A DNA stretch of 64,000 nt from Levilactobacillus huananensis (lineage in GTDB: Bacteria > Bacillota > Bacilli > Lactobacillales > Lactobacillaceae). This document shows positions 1 to 8,080 of the stretch, piece after piece (the stretch's first letter is position 1; each line of letters begins with the position of its first letter). The DNA is taken from positions 186,001 through 250,000 of the forward strand of contig NZ_RHOC01000002.1 in NCBI RefSeq assembly GCF_003946145.1, written 5' to 3'. Below the pieces are notes generated by a model. The model was given only the letters and a program-made list of their open reading frames with translations. It made no database searches and was not told the origin of the DNA. The position numbers and the translations under genes are program-made.

Positions 1-201
1 CACGTGCAACGGGAAGAAATTGTGATTCCTAAGTCAACGCATAAGGATCGCATCCAACAGAACCGCGACATCTTTGCCTTTGGTTTGGATGAGGATGAAA
101 TGCGGGCCATCAGTGCCCTCGATGCTGGCAAACGAGTTGGTCCCGATCCAGCGGATGAGGCATGGTTAAAGCAGTCTCAGACTTACGACGGCCGGAAGTA
201 A
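1..201 (+). CDS. Aldo/keto reductase, C-terminal fragment (5' end outside the window)
   Basis: The reading frame is open from the first base and ends in TAA at 199-201, so this is the 3' end of a gene that begins upstream. The motif EIVIPKST followed by a helix ending in FALD-like spacing (DEDEMRAISALDAG) is the NADPH-binding C-terminal part of the aldo/keto reductase family (2,5-diketo-D-gluconate reductase-like), which reduces aldehydes and ketones with NADPH in the cytoplasm. The IPKS segment normally contacts the 2'-phosphate of NADPH. The catalytic Asp/Tyr/Lys/His are not in the window, so substrate cannot be judged. It converges end to end with the next gene. Confidence 0.85.
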   Translation, partial: HVQREEIVIPKSTHKDRIQQNRDIFAFGLDEDEMRAISALDAGKRVGPDPADEAWLKQSQTYDGRK

Positions 202-591
202 TTATCGGTAAGGCGGAATCTGTTGTTTCTTGGCGAGGGGTTCCAATTGTTCAGTGAGTCGATTAGTCACTGCTAGAGGAATCCCGGCGAAGGGACTAAA
301 AAAATGAGGATGATCTGGGTCGGGAACGTCCTGGGTCTCCTTTAATTTAGGAACTAAAGCGACTAGGTCATCCTTGTGATAACCTAGTTTTTTTGCGTAG
401 TAAATGACTTCGCGATAGCTGACGTTTTTAAAATAAAAATAGTAGCAAAGGCCGGCCACAACGACGACCCAAAAGATGGTCCATTCAAGGCCAATTTGGC
501 TGGGATTTAAAAAGCCAGTGAGAACAGCAGCTAAGATAAAGGCGACGTAAATCACAGTTGAGACGATAGCCCAGGTTTGTTTATGTGTCAT
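202..591 (-). CDS. Small membrane protein of unknown function
   Basis: A 129-residue protein starting MTHKQTWA. Two hydrophobic helices (about residues 7-27 and 35-53) are followed by a soluble C-terminal region rich in Lys, Pro and His. The start is supported by a GAGGAAC ribosome binding site just upstream. It has no motif I can assign. It abuts the aldo/keto reductase stop codon with zero spacing and is transcribed towards it, so the two genes are convergent without a visible terminator between them. It is probably a lineage-specific lactobacillus membrane protein. Confidence 0.6.
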   Translation of the reverse strand: MTHKQTWAIVSTVIYVAFILAAVLTGFLNPSQIGLEWTIFWVVVVAGLCYYFYFKNVSYREVIYYAKKLGYHKDDLVALVPKLKETQDVPDPDHPHFFSPFAGIPLAVTNRLTEQLEPLAKKQQIPPYR

Positions 592-941
592 AATAGGTTC
601 CTCAATTCTCGTTTGGTTTGGTCTAATCTTACGTGGTTTATCAGGTGAATTTCAAGCGATTTTATTAAATGGTCTAGTAAACTTTCCCCATTGAAGGCCT
701 AGACGTGTATAATAACACAGTATTGTTAGATGTGACCGGGTATTTGTGGTCACGGATTGGCGGATACGAGGCGATTGGGCCTTGTCCGTTACCGGATTAA
801 TTGATTAATGGATCGTGTAATTGATTTTATTCAAATTTAGTGAATATATACATGAATGCTGATTTTAGCTGCAGATACATTAATCACAGTAAAGATAGTA
901 AGCGCAGATGAAAATTGCTTAGAGATTGAGAGGGTGACGAA
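592..941. other. Intergenic region with a possible promoter and hairpin, no gene
   Basis: This 350-bp gap holds a TATAAT hexamer at 707-712 pointing right, without a good -35. A hairpin GTGACC...GGTCAC lies at 732-753. If the promoter is real, the acetyltransferase mRNA has a leader of about 220 nt. Short minus-strand reading frames here have no ribosome binding site and no family resemblance. I see no known riboswitch signature. Confidence 0.3.
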
Positions 942-1472
942 TTGAATTTGAGTTTTGAAACCATTCAGCCGATGGATTACGATCAGGTAGACCAAGTGGT
1001 TGCCGCCGCTTTCGCTCCCGTTGCTGAAAGTACGGGGAACGAGGTCGATCTGATTCATCGAATCCGCGATACCTATGATTATCAACCAAGCCTAGAGGTT
1101 GTAGCCAAGCCTTCAATTGACCATGTGGTGGCTCATGGCTTATTGAGTCCCGTCACGATTCGGGGAAACTGGCACACGACAACGATTGTTGCCTTGGCCC
1201 CCTTAGCCGTTGCTCCGGACTGGCAAGGACAAGCGATCGGCAGTGAACTTTTGAGTGAGCTGGAGGCACGGGCTCGTCAAGCTGGTTTTGGAGCCGTCAG
1301 TGTTGTCGGTGACACGACCTATTATGGTCGTCGTGGCTATGTCATGGCAGAAGATTTTGCCATTCATAACACGTTACCTGTTCCTATGGGGAACAGTTTG
1401 ATTAAGCCCTTGACCCCCGGGGCTCTGGCCCATGTTGGTGGTATGTTGGAATACCCAGCTGCCTTTAACTAA
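942..1472 (+). CDS. GNAT family N-acetyltransferase
   Basis: A 176-residue GNAT-fold acyltransferase (acetyl-CoA to an amine, cytoplasmic). The start is TTG at 942 with GAGAGGGTGA just upstream; there is no better ATG. Motif A is visible as LAPLAVAPDWQGQAIGSELL (Q-x-x-G-x-G/A type acetyl-CoA pyrophosphate loop, near residues 84-104), followed by the alpha-helix and a YYGRRGY segment typical of the YhbS/COG3153 subgroup, which have F/Y-Y-x-R-x-G-F. The substrate is unknown. It is monocistronic, with a T-box leader immediately downstream belonging to the next gene. Confidence 0.85.
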   Translation: MNLSFETIQPMDYDQVDQVVAAAFAPVAESTGNEVDLIHRIRDTYDYQPSLEVVAKPSIDHVVAHGLLSPVTIRGNWHTTTIVALAPLAVAPDWQGQAIGSELLSELEARARQAGFGAVSVVGDTTYYGRRGYVMAEDFAIHNTLPVPMGNSLIKPLTPGALAHVGGMLEYPAAFN

Positions 1473-1487
1473 ATTTTGGATTAGAGG

Positions 1488-1516
1488 TTGACGGTCTTTT
1501 CTCATCGTGCTATTAT
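1488..1516 (+). promoter_or_regulatory. SigmaA promoter of the T-box leader
   Basis: TTGACG (1488-1493), 17-bp spacer, TATTAT (1511-1516). It lies just after the acetyltransferase stop and places transcription start near 1523, at the beginning of the T-box leader. Confidence 0.75.
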
Positions 1517-1522
1517 CAAATC

Positions 1523-1788
1523 AATCAAATAACGAACGCTAATTTCCATTACCAAGTAGCGTGTCATCTGTGGGTCAGAAAGTCGGTGGTTGCTGCGAAC
1601 CGATCAGGGTGATTACGACGAAATACAGTGGAATGTCCTGTTACGGCAGGCGGAGAATAACTAGAACCGTTACCTTCTAGTGAGTGGAGTTGACTGGGTC
1701 TAGAACCAGTCTCTCAAGCTGGGTGGTACCACGGTTGAAGTCTAATCGTCCCTGTTGCAATGATGATTGCAGCGGGGGCGATTTTTTT
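1523..1788 (+). ncRNA. T-box leader, probably tyrosine-specific
   Basis: The conserved T-box sequence (TGGTACCACG core) is at 1724-1733. It is followed by an intrinsic terminator: arms 1746-1760 and 1767-1781, 15 bp counting G-U pairs, loop TGATGA, then seven T. In the stem I region GAAATACAGTGGAA gives a specifier-loop-like context with TAC at 1624-1626, a tyrosine codon. T-box RNAs bind uncharged tRNA and switch from terminator to antiterminator. Tyr T-boxes upstream of NhaC-like transporters are known in Firmicutes, which fits the gene downstream. The specifier assignment is by eye. Confidence 0.9.
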
Positions 1789-1829
1789 ATACTTTAAATT
1801 CAGCATAATTCATAAGAGGAGCGATTTTG

Positions 1830-3269
1830 ATGAGAGAAAACAAAAAAGAATGGCGGGCTGTTAGCTTTGGCGAAGCCCTAACGATTTTATTAGTAATGTT
1901 ATTGGTGATGGGACTGGGTGTCATTAAATTTGGTCTTTCTCCCATGACGCCCGTGCTCCTGGTGATTGCCTTAGTTATGCTTTGGGCAAAGCTACGAGGG
2001 GCAGAATGGGATGATATCCATAATGGGATTATCGATGGTATTAAGACGGGGATTATTCCCATCTTCATCTTTCTGTTAATCGGGGCACTAATCAGTGTCT
2101 GGATTGCTGCTGGCATTATTCCTTCTATGATGGTCTTTGGGTTCCACTTGATTTCCGCTCAGTGGTTCGTTCCTTCCGTCTTTCTAGTTTGTGCTATCAT
2201 CGGAACTTCTATCGGAAGTGCCTTTACCATCATCTCTACAATTGGAATTGCGCTCTTCGGGATGGGGACCACAATGGGATTCAATCCAGCCTTAGTTGCT
2301 GGGGCCATCATCTCTGGTGCCATTTTTGGGGATAAGACGTCACCCTTGTCTGATTCAACCAACCTGGCTTCAGCGATTGCCGAGTCTGAACTCTTCGCGC
2401 ACATCAAGAACCTGATGTGGTCAACGATTCCCGCTTTCATTGTTTCGCTTATCCTGTACTTCTTCATGGGAAGTGGTGCCTCAGATACGAACGCCTTAGG
2501 CAAGATTAATTCAACGATTACCACGTTAAATACGCACTTTACGATTACCTGGTGGGCTGCTTTACCTATCATTGTGATGTTTGTCTGCGCTTGGCGGAAG
2601 ATTCCGGCCATTGCGACTTTGTTCTTGAACGTCGTCTTAGGTGTCGTCATGATCTTTATTGAAAAACCAAGTACGTCACTGAAGAGTGTGGCAACCATGA
2701 TCGAATCTGGTTTCGTCGCTAAAACCGGAAACGCTAGTGTTGATGCCTTACTGACTCGTGGTGGGATCAGTGCCATGATGTCGACCGTATCCCTGATTAT
2801 TCTGACTTTGACCTTAGGAGGCCTGCTGATGAAGTTTAACATCATTCAGACTGCCATGGTGCCATTGGCCAAGCGTTTGAAGGGAACGGGGGCTGTGGTA
2901 ACGGCAGCTATTCTCTCCGGAATTGGGGTTAACATCTTTGTTGGGGAACAATACCTCTCCGTTATCTTACCTGGGAAGGCCTTCAAGCAGACCTTCAACG
3001 ACCATGGCTTGGACAACCTTGCCTTGAGCCGAGTCTTAGAAGATGGCGGAACTGTGATTAATTACTTGGTTCCTTGGGGTGTTGCGGCCGTCTTCGCTGC
3101 CAACACGTTGGGGGTTTCCACGTTAGCCTACTTGCCATTCTGTTTCTTCAGTCTACTTTCCCCAGTCTTCTCTATCCTGAGTGGGTTTACCGGTGTTGGT
3201 CTAAAGCGGCTACCTGCCTCAGACGATCAGAGTACGACATCCGCAACGATGGCGGCGAGTGGTCGTTAA
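1830..3269 (+). CDS. NhaC-family transporter, likely tyrosine-related
   Basis: A 479-residue polytopic membrane protein with about 11 hydrophobic segments. The features GAIISGAIFGDKTSPLSDSTN, around residues 155-175, are the hallmark of the NhaC Na+/H+ antiporter family. ATG at 1830 is chosen over the TTG at 1827 because AGAGGAG sits 8 nt upstream. The gene is preceded by a T-box leader with a putative Tyr specifier. Family members under Tyr T-box control (YheL-like) have been proposed to import tyrosine, so the safest reading is cation-coupled amino-acid transport rather than pH homeostasis. The unit is monocistronic and ends at a strong terminator. Confidence 0.85.
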   Translation: MRENKKEWRAVSFGEALTILLVMLLVMGLGVIKFGLSPMTPVLLVIALVMLWAKLRGAEWDDIHNGIIDGIKTGIIPIFIFLLIGALISVWIAAGIIPSMMVFGFHLISAQWFVPSVFLVCAIIGTSIGSAFTIISTIGIALFGMGTTMGFNPALVAGAIISGAIFGDKTSPLSDSTNLASAIAESELFAHIKNLMWSTIPAFIVSLILYFFMGSGASDTNALGKINSTITTLNTHFTITWWAALPIIVMFVCAWRKIPAIATLFLNVVLGVVMIFIEKPSTSLKSVATMIESGFVAKTGNASVDALLTRGGISAMMSTVSLIILTLTLGGLLMKFNIIQTAMVPLAKRLKGTGAVVTAAILSGIGVNIFVGEQYLSVILPGKAFKQTFNDHGLDNLALSRVLEDGGTVINYLVPWGVAAVFAANTLGVSTLAYLPFCFFSLLSPVFSILSGFTGVGLKRLPASDDQSTTSATMAASGR

Positions 3270-3284
3270 AATTTAATGATTAGC

Positions 3285-3317
3285 AAAAAAGCTCGAGATA
3301 TTATCTCGGGCTTTTTT
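3285..3317. terminator. Bidirectional terminator between nhaC-like gene and DtxR-like gene
   Basis: Hairpin AAAAAAGCTCGAGATA / TTATCTCGGGCTTTTTT with A and T runs on both sides, so it can end transcripts from both directions. The T-run overlaps the stop codon of the minus-strand gene. Confidence 0.85.
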
Positions 3318-3969
3318 AGTCGGCTGGTACTTGGGTGTAGATATAGTCTGCAGCGGCGAGATCCAGTGAAATGGCAGGGTGATCGGGCCAGTCAATGTAG
3401 AGCAGATTGAGTGCTGGATCTTGCTTGATGAGATGGATGGGTTGGCCTAATGGTAGCGCTAAATGTTCTAGGTAGGTGATCATATCCGGTGTCTCTAAAT
3501 AGTGGTGAAAGACAACCGTTGTATCAGGATTGACTTCACTGAGTCGAGTCATCTGCGAGTCATTTAGAACTTCGGTGGGGTTGAGACTGCCACCGAAGGG
3601 ACTGGTCTGTGGGTGATCCAAGAAAGTTGCCAGAGCCGTGGTGGTTTCTGGTGTCAGAGTTGCCGACATCGCCCAGGCTTGCTTAGGAATTAGCGGTAAT
3701 GGTAGGTTGAGTTGTTGTGCTAAGAAAACTTCACAGAGACGGTAGCGGATGAGAAGTTTTCCTGCCAGATGACGGCCTTTGGTGGTCAGAGTCACCCCAG
3801 TGTAACGCCGGCGATGGACCCAGCCGGCTCGTTGTAAGTGGCGAGTCATCTCCGTGACGGATGCGGGTGATACCTGAGCGAAACGAATGACTTGTTTATT
3901 GCTGACACGCGGTCGAGCAAAGTTACACTCGGCAATGATTCGCAGGTATTTATTTTGTTGACGTAACAT
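3316..3969 (-). CDS. DtxR/MntR-type transcriptional regulator with degenerate metal site
   Basis: Residues 1-60 form a winged helix-turn-helix of the DtxR/MntR family (SNKQVIRFAQVSPASVTEMTRHL), residues 65-140 the dimerisation helices, and residues about 150-218 an SH3-like C-terminal domain. ATG at 3969 is chosen because GGGGAG lies 9 nt upstream; ATG at 3975 would be too close. It is divergent from the Nramp transporter gene, as expected for its regulator. By-eye alignment to DtxR places Lys where M10 binds metal, Tyr at H79, Pro at H98, Trp at C102, Ser at E105 and Ala at H106. The usual metal-sensing ligands appear lost, although the DNA-binding domain looks intact. Confidence 0.8.
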   Translation of the reverse strand: MLRQQNKYLRIIAECNFARPRVSNKQVIRFAQVSPASVTEMTRHLQRAGWVHRRRYTGVTLTTKGRHLAGKLLIRYRLCEVFLAQQLNLPLPLIPKQAWAMSATLTPETTTALATFLDHPQTSPFGGSLNPTEVLNDSQMTRLSEVNPDTTVVFHHYLETPDMITYLEHLALPLGQPIHLIKQDPALNLLYIDWPDHPAISLDLAAADYIYTQVPAD

Positions 3970-3999
3970 GGTCATCAACTCCCCAAAGTTGTTGAAAGT

Positions 4000-4013
4000 T
4001 TAAGTGTGCCTAA
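4000..4013 (-). promoter_or_regulatory. DtxR/MntR box-like inverted repeat before the regulator gene
   Basis: TTAAGTGTGCCTAA reads as TTA(A/G)G-N4-CCTAA, resembling the TTAGG-N4-CCTAA class of operators used by DtxR-type regulators. It is about 30 nt upstream of the regulator start, which would allow autoregulation. A second inverted repeat AGTTCT-N5-AGAACT follows at 4020-4036. Confidence 0.45.
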
Positions 4014-4263
4014 AAAATTAGTTCTCATTTAGAACTTTAACGATTGCTGTGTGAAAAAGCAACCCTTTTTTTAAGAGGCTAAATCTATTTGGGGAAATTC
4101 GATTGTTCAAAACGAAAATGTTGATAGAGTAGCGTTTGTTATTAAAATTTTCGAATATTTGATCGAAATTGTATCGAGATAGCATGGCGGCTAGATTGGC
4201 GGGAAATCAATATGAAAGCGCTATATATAAGCATAAATTTATTAATATCCGGACAAATAAATG

Positions 4264-4277
4264 TTATGTCACCCTAA
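4264..4277 (+). promoter_or_regulatory. DtxR/MntR box-like inverted repeat before mntH
   Basis: TTATGTCACCCTAA is a second copy of the same 14-bp arrangement found before the regulator gene. It lies just upstream of the -35 of the mntH promoter. Confidence 0.4.
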
Positions 4278-4285
4278 AATTCTAT

Positions 4286-4313
4286 TTGATTTGTCTGAAC
4301 ATTAAGGTACAAT
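4286..4313 (+). promoter_or_regulatory. Promoter of mntH
   Basis: TTGATT (4286-4291), 16-bp spacer, TACAAT (4308-4313). The leader to the mntH start is about 25 nt. The rest of the 4014-4263 gap is AT-rich, with an inverted repeat TTTCGA-N8-TCGAAA at 4149-4168 and no gene. Confidence 0.6.
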
Positions 4314-4346
4314 GATCTGTGTAGGAGATAGAAGGGGGTTTTAGTT

Positions 4347-5936
4347 ATGAGCGATACACCAAAGAAACATAAGCTCATTGAGTACGCCAACGGGCGATCA
4401 CTCGAAGAAATCAACGGTACCGTCAAAGTACCGAAGGGTAAGGGGTTCTGGAAAACATTATTTATGTATTCGGGGCCTGGCGCATTAGTCGCAGTGGGAT
4501 ACATGGATCCAGGTAACTGGTCTACGTCAATTACCGGTGGTCAAAACTTTCAATATCTATTGATGTCAATTATCTTGATCTCAAGTTTGATTGCGATGTT
4601 ACTGCAATACATGGCAGCTAAACTTGGTATCGTGAGTCAGATGGATTTGGCCCAAGCCATTCGGGCCAGAACCAGCAAATCCCTCGGGATCGTTTTATGG
4701 ATCATGACGGAGTTTGCCATCATGGCAACTGATATTGCCGAAGTTATTGGGGCCGCAATTGCTCTGTATCTGCTGTTCCACATTCCGTTAATTATTGCGG
4801 TATTTATTACGGTTTTAGATGTTTTGCTCTTATTGTTATTAACCAAGATTGGGTTTCGGAAGATCGAAGCCATTGTGGTTTGTTTAATTTTGGTGATCCT
4901 GGTCGTCTTTGCCTACGAAGTGGCCTTGTCATCACCTAACTGGGGTGGCGTCTTTGCCGGATTGATTCCAAGCATGAAGACAATTTCTTCTACGCCACAC
5001 ATTGGGGGACAAACGCCACTTAGTGGATCCTTAGGGATCATTGGGGCGACGGTAATGCCACATAACCTGTACCTGCACTCCGCCATCTCACAAACACGTG
5101 AGATTGACCATAATGACGAGGAAGATGTGGCAAGAACGGTTCGCTTTACCAGCTGGGATTCCAACATCCAACTGACACTGGCTTTCTTTGTTAATGCTCT
5201 CCTCTTGGTCATGGGGGTTGCTGTGTTCAAGAGTGGGTCTGTCAAGGATCCTTCATTCTTCGGCTTGTTCCAAGCCTTGTCTGACACTAGCACCATGAGT
5301 AACGGTGTCCTGGCCAGTGTTGCACGGACTGGTGTCCTCTCAACGCTATTTGCTGTCGCCTTGCTGGCTTCAGGTCAGAATTCAACAATTACGGGAACTT
5401 TGACTGGGCAAGTCATCATGGAAGGCTTTGTTCACATGCGAATGCCACTGTGGTTACGCCGTTTGGTCACCCGGTTGATATCTGTAATTCCAGTAATTAT
5501 CTGTGTTCTGTTGACTAGTGGGAAGAGTGCAATTGATGAACATGAAGCGTTAAACGATTTAATGAATAATTCGCAAGTCTTCTTAGCCTTTGCTTTACCG
5601 TTCTCGATGCTGCCGTTGCTGATGATGACGGACAGCAAGGTTGAGATGGGGCAACGGTTTAAGAACTCATTGTGGATCAAGATTTTGGGATGGATTTCCG
5701 TCCTCTTGCTAACGGGTCTTAATCTGATTAATATGCCGGCTTCAGTTCAAGCCTTTTATGGGGATGGTATTACGACAAGTCAGATGGCAGTTGCCAATAG
5801 CATTGCCTACGGCCTGGATGCTGCAATTCTGGCCTTGTTAGTTTGGACGATCTGGGAACTTCACCTTGGTAGTCAGCGGTTAGAGGCCCAATTAGCTGCT
5901 GATGCTAAAGGCACAACCGACAAGGAGGCCAAATAA
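4347..5936 (+). CDS. mntH: Nramp-family divalent metal (Mn2+) transporter
   Basis: A 529-residue Nramp protein that imports Mn2+ (and related divalent cations) with protons across the cell membrane. The metal-binding helix 1 motif DPGNW is at about residues 55-59, and the helix 6 motif MPHNLYLHS is at about residues 237-245. Eleven or more hydrophobic helices and a long polar N-terminus fit lactobacillus MntH proteins. ATG at 4347 has GAAGGGGG upstream. The gene overlaps the following usp gene by one base, so they are co-translated. Lactobacilli accumulate Mn2+ and often carry several mntH paralogues. Control by the divergent DtxR-like protein is inferred from position and the box-like sites. 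Confidence 0.92.
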   Translation: MSDTPKKHKLIEYANGRSLEEINGTVKVPKGKGFWKTLFMYSGPGALVAVGYMDPGNWSTSITGGQNFQYLLMSIILISSLIAMLLQYMAAKLGIVSQMDLAQAIRARTSKSLGIVLWIMTEFAIMATDIAEVIGAAIALYLLFHIPLIIAVFITVLDVLLLLLLTKIGFRKIEAIVVCLILVILVVFAYEVALSSPNWGGVFAGLIPSMKTISSTPHIGGQTPLSGSLGIIGATVMPHNLYLHSAISQTREIDHNDEEDVARTVRFTSWDSNIQLTLAFFVNALLLVMGVAVFKSGSVKDPSFFGLFQALSDTSTMSNGVLASVARTGVLSTLFAVALLASGQNSTITGTLTGQVIMEGFVHMRMPLWLRRLVTRLISVIPVIICVLLTSGKSAIDEHEALNDLMNNSQVFLAFALPFSMLPLLMMTDSKVEMGQRFKNSLWIKILGWISVLLLTGLNLINMPASVQAFYGDGITTSQMAVANSIAYGLDAAILALLVWTIWELHLGSQRLEAQLAADAKGTTDKEAK

Positions 5937-6367
5937 TGGCAACCACTTTTAAACGAATTTTAGTTGGTGTGGATGACTCCGAAGACGCTCTTCTAGCGTT
6001 CGACTATGCGATTCATCAAGCCAAGCGTGACCAAGCGGAATTGGTGATTGTGTCCGTGTTGGAAAACGATGACATGAACATTTATCAGGCCCTGGATAGT
6101 GACTACATCCATGGCGAACGTGATGCGCTGAAGGCGCACATCAAGACCTATCAGAAGCAAGCCGAAGATGCTGGTTTGACTGCTCTTAAGGTTGTCGTTG
6201 CAGAAGGTGAACCTGGGGAAACGATCGTGAAGAACGTCATTCCTCACGTGGAACCAGATTTATTGGTTATCGGTTCAATTGCCAAGAAGGGTGTCAGCCG
6301 GCACTTTGGGAGCCAGGCGGCCTATATGGCAAAGTACGCCAAGATTTCTGTAATGGTTGTGCGTTAA
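5936..6367 (+). CDS. Universal stress protein (UspA family), first tandem copy
   Basis: A 143-residue cytoplasmic Usp domain. The N-terminal FKRILVGVDDSEDALLAF is the typical strand/Asp start. The C-terminal nucleotide-binding loop is GSIAKKGVSRHFGS, which keeps the final GS but lacks the second Gly of the usual G-x2-G-x9-GS/T motif. The start ATG overlaps the mntH stop (TAATG) and an AAGGAGG site lies in the end of mntH, so the two form an operon. Usp proteins bind ATP and support stress survival; a partner function in metal transport is inference. The next gene is a close paralogue. Confidence 0.9.
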   Translation: MATTFKRILVGVDDSEDALLAFDYAIHQAKRDQAELVIVSVLENDDMNIYQALDSDYIHGERDALKAHIKTYQKQAEDAGLTALKVVVAEGEPGETIVKNVIPHVEPDLLVIGSIAKKGVSRHFGSQAAYMAKYAKISVMVVR

Positions 6368-6390
6368 GCCAAAGTAAATTTTGTTAAGGC

Positions 6391-6421
6391 AAGGTCCTCG
6401 CGATTGCGAGGGCCTTTTTTT
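6391..6421 (+). terminator. Terminator of mntH-usp operon
   Basis: Hairpin AAGGTCCTCGC / GCGAGGGCCTT followed by a T-run. Confidence 0.85.
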
Positions 6422-6550
6422 GTATTGGAGGATAATTAAACGCCTGACGTAACAGAACCAGAATTAATGGTTCGTAGGTAATAATACGGTACACTGTGGC
6501 TAACTAAGGATGTGGGTATCGTTAGTGATTTTAGAGTAGGGGGGATTGTC

Positions 6551-6985
6551 ATGACAACCATATTTAAACGGATTTTGGTGGGGGTCGATGATTCGGAAGA
6601 TGCCTTGTTAGCGTTTCGTTACGCGATTCAACAGGCGAAACGTGATGATGCGGAACTTGTGATTGTATCGGTACTCGAGGCCGATAAGATGAATATTTAT
6701 GAGGCCCTGGATAAGGACTATATTCATGGCGAATTCGATGAGCTTGAGGAACACGTGCGTGACTACCAGAAGGCTGCCGAATCGGCTGGCGTCGCCGATG
6801 TTCGTATGATGGTGGCAGAAGGGGAACCCGGCGAGACCATCGTGAAAGATGTCATTCCAGACGTTAAACCTGATCTCTTAATTATTGGGTCGCTGGCTAA
6901 GAAGGGTGTTAGTCGTCACTTCGGAAGTCAGGCGGCGTACATGGCAAAATATGCCCCAGTTTCCGTGATGGTGGTGCGGCATTAA
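6551..6985 (+). CDS. Universal stress protein (UspA family), second tandem copy
   Basis: A 144-residue Usp nearly colinear with the preceding Usp (same FKRILVGVDDSEDALLAF start, same GVSRHFGSQAAYMAKYA end), so this is a tandem duplication. ATG at 6551 follows a GGGGGG-type site; upstream in-frame codons have no ribosome binding site. It has its own leader after the first copy's terminator, with an inverted repeat GAACC...GGTTC around 6458-6473, so the copies may be separately regulated. Function as for the first copy. Confidence 0.9.
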   Translation: MTTIFKRILVGVDDSEDALLAFRYAIQQAKRDDAELVIVSVLEADKMNIYEALDKDYIHGEFDELEEHVRDYQKAAESAGVADVRMMVAEGEPGETIVKDVIPDVKPDLLIIGSLAKKGVSRHFGSQAAYMAKYAPVSVMVVRH

Positions 6986-7017
6986 AGCGGATTGTGGTTA
7001 TTTGGGCGACATAATAA

Positions 7018-7060
7018 AAAAAGTCCCACGAAGATCACCAGGATCCTCGTGGGACTTTCG
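7018..7060. terminator. Bidirectional terminator between usp and guaC
   Basis: AAAGTCCCACGA / TCGTGGGACTTT arms (12 bp) flanked by A- and T-rich runs, between convergent genes. Confidence 0.85.
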
Positions 7061-7072
7061 TTAAATTAAGCG

Positions 7073-8059
7073 TTAGTAGCTGTCACCATTCATGATGGAA
7101 CTCTTCACGATGACATAATCCACCGTCCGAATGTCGAGCAGATTGCGTCCACCAGCATAAGAAATAGAAGATTGCAGGTCTTCGTGCATGGCATTCAGGG
7201 TATTGGCAATGTCACCACGGAATGGCACTAACATCTGCTTACCTTCTACATTACGATAAGCACCCTTTTGTTTTTCAGAAGCAGAACCCCAGTACTGCTT
7301 GAAGGTCCGGCCGTCAATGGTTAGAAGGTTACCAGGCGACTGTTCGTGACCGGCGAGCATGGATCCAATCATCACCATGCTGGCGCCGAAGCGCACAGAC
7401 TTGGCGATATCACCGTTGTAACGGATCCCACCATCGGCGATGATGGGCTTGCGAGCGGCCTTGGCACAGAGTCGCAGGGCGGCTAATTGCCAGCCACCAG
7501 TACCGAAACCAGTTTTGAGCTTGGTGATGCAGGCCTTACCAGGTCCAATACCAACCTTAGTGGCGTCTGCGCCAGCGTTTTCCAGTTCGCGCACGGCTTC
7601 AGGTGTACCGACATTACCGGCAATCAAGAAGGTCGAGGGCATGGTTGTCTTAATCTTCTTAATCATTCGGATGACGGCATCACTGTGGCCGTGGGCAATA
7701 TCAATCGTGATATATTCGGGAATTAGGTCGGCTTCTGCCAGTTCATCGATGAAAGTCTGTTCATCGGGTTTAACCCCCACACTGATGGAAGCAAAGAGTG
7801 ACTTGGCATGCATCCGGGCAATGAAACCCCGCCGTTCTTTGGGCTGGAAACGGTGCATCACATAGAAGTAGTCATTTTGTGCAAGCCAAATGGCTAACGG
7901 TTCGTTAATGACCGTTTCCATATTGGCCGGAACAACTGGAATTTTGAACCGATGGGGCCCAAATTCGATGCTGGTATCGGCTTCAGAACGACTATCGATG
8001 ACGCATTTGTTGGGAACAAGTTGAATATCTTCGTAGTCAAACACTTCGGTTGGATGCAT
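7073..8059 (-). CDS. guaC: GMP reductase
   Basis: A 328-residue IMPDH/GMPR-family TIM barrel without CBS domains, the length of GuaC type 2. It converts GMP to IMP and NH3 with NADPH. The phosphate-binding and catalytic loop [17 protein letters not shown] contains the nucleophilic Cys; the residues ACITK plus the absence of CBS favour GMP reductase over IMP dehydrogenase. ATG at 8059 is preferred over GTG at 8068 because AAGGAG lies 8 nt before it. It is 21 nt downstream of purA on the same strand, so purA-guaC form an operon converting guanine to adenine nucleotides. Confidence 0.93.
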   Translation of the reverse strand: MHPTEVFDYEDIQLVPNKCVIDSRSEADTSIEFGPHRFKIPVVPANMETVINEPLAIWLAQNDYFYVMHRFQPKERRGFIARMHAKSLFASISVGVKPDEQTFIDELAEADLIPEYITIDIAHGHSDAVIRMIKKIKTTMPSTFLIAGNVGTPEAVRELENAGADATKVGIGPGKACITKLKTGFGTGGWQLAALRLCAKAARKPIIADGGIRYNGDIAKSVRFGASMVMIGSMLAGHEQSPGNLLTIDGRTFKQYWGSASEKQKGAYRNVEGKQMLVPFRGDIANTLNAMHEDLQSSISYAGGRNLLDIRTVDYVIVKSSIMNGDSY

Positions 8060-8080
8060 GGCAATCACTCCTTGATAAGG

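Noticed and set aside
837-1116. Minus-strand reading frames upstream of the acetyltransferase
   Set aside because: They overlap the acetyltransferase gene or its leader, lack ribosome binding sites and resemble no family.
2159-2845. 228-residue minus-strand frame inside the NhaC-like gene
   Set aside because: Antisense shadow of a clear membrane protein; no start signal.
6423-6550. lacto-usp RNA upstream of the second usp gene
   Set aside because: The gap is shorter than that RNA class and shows no matching secondary structure beyond one small inverted repeat.
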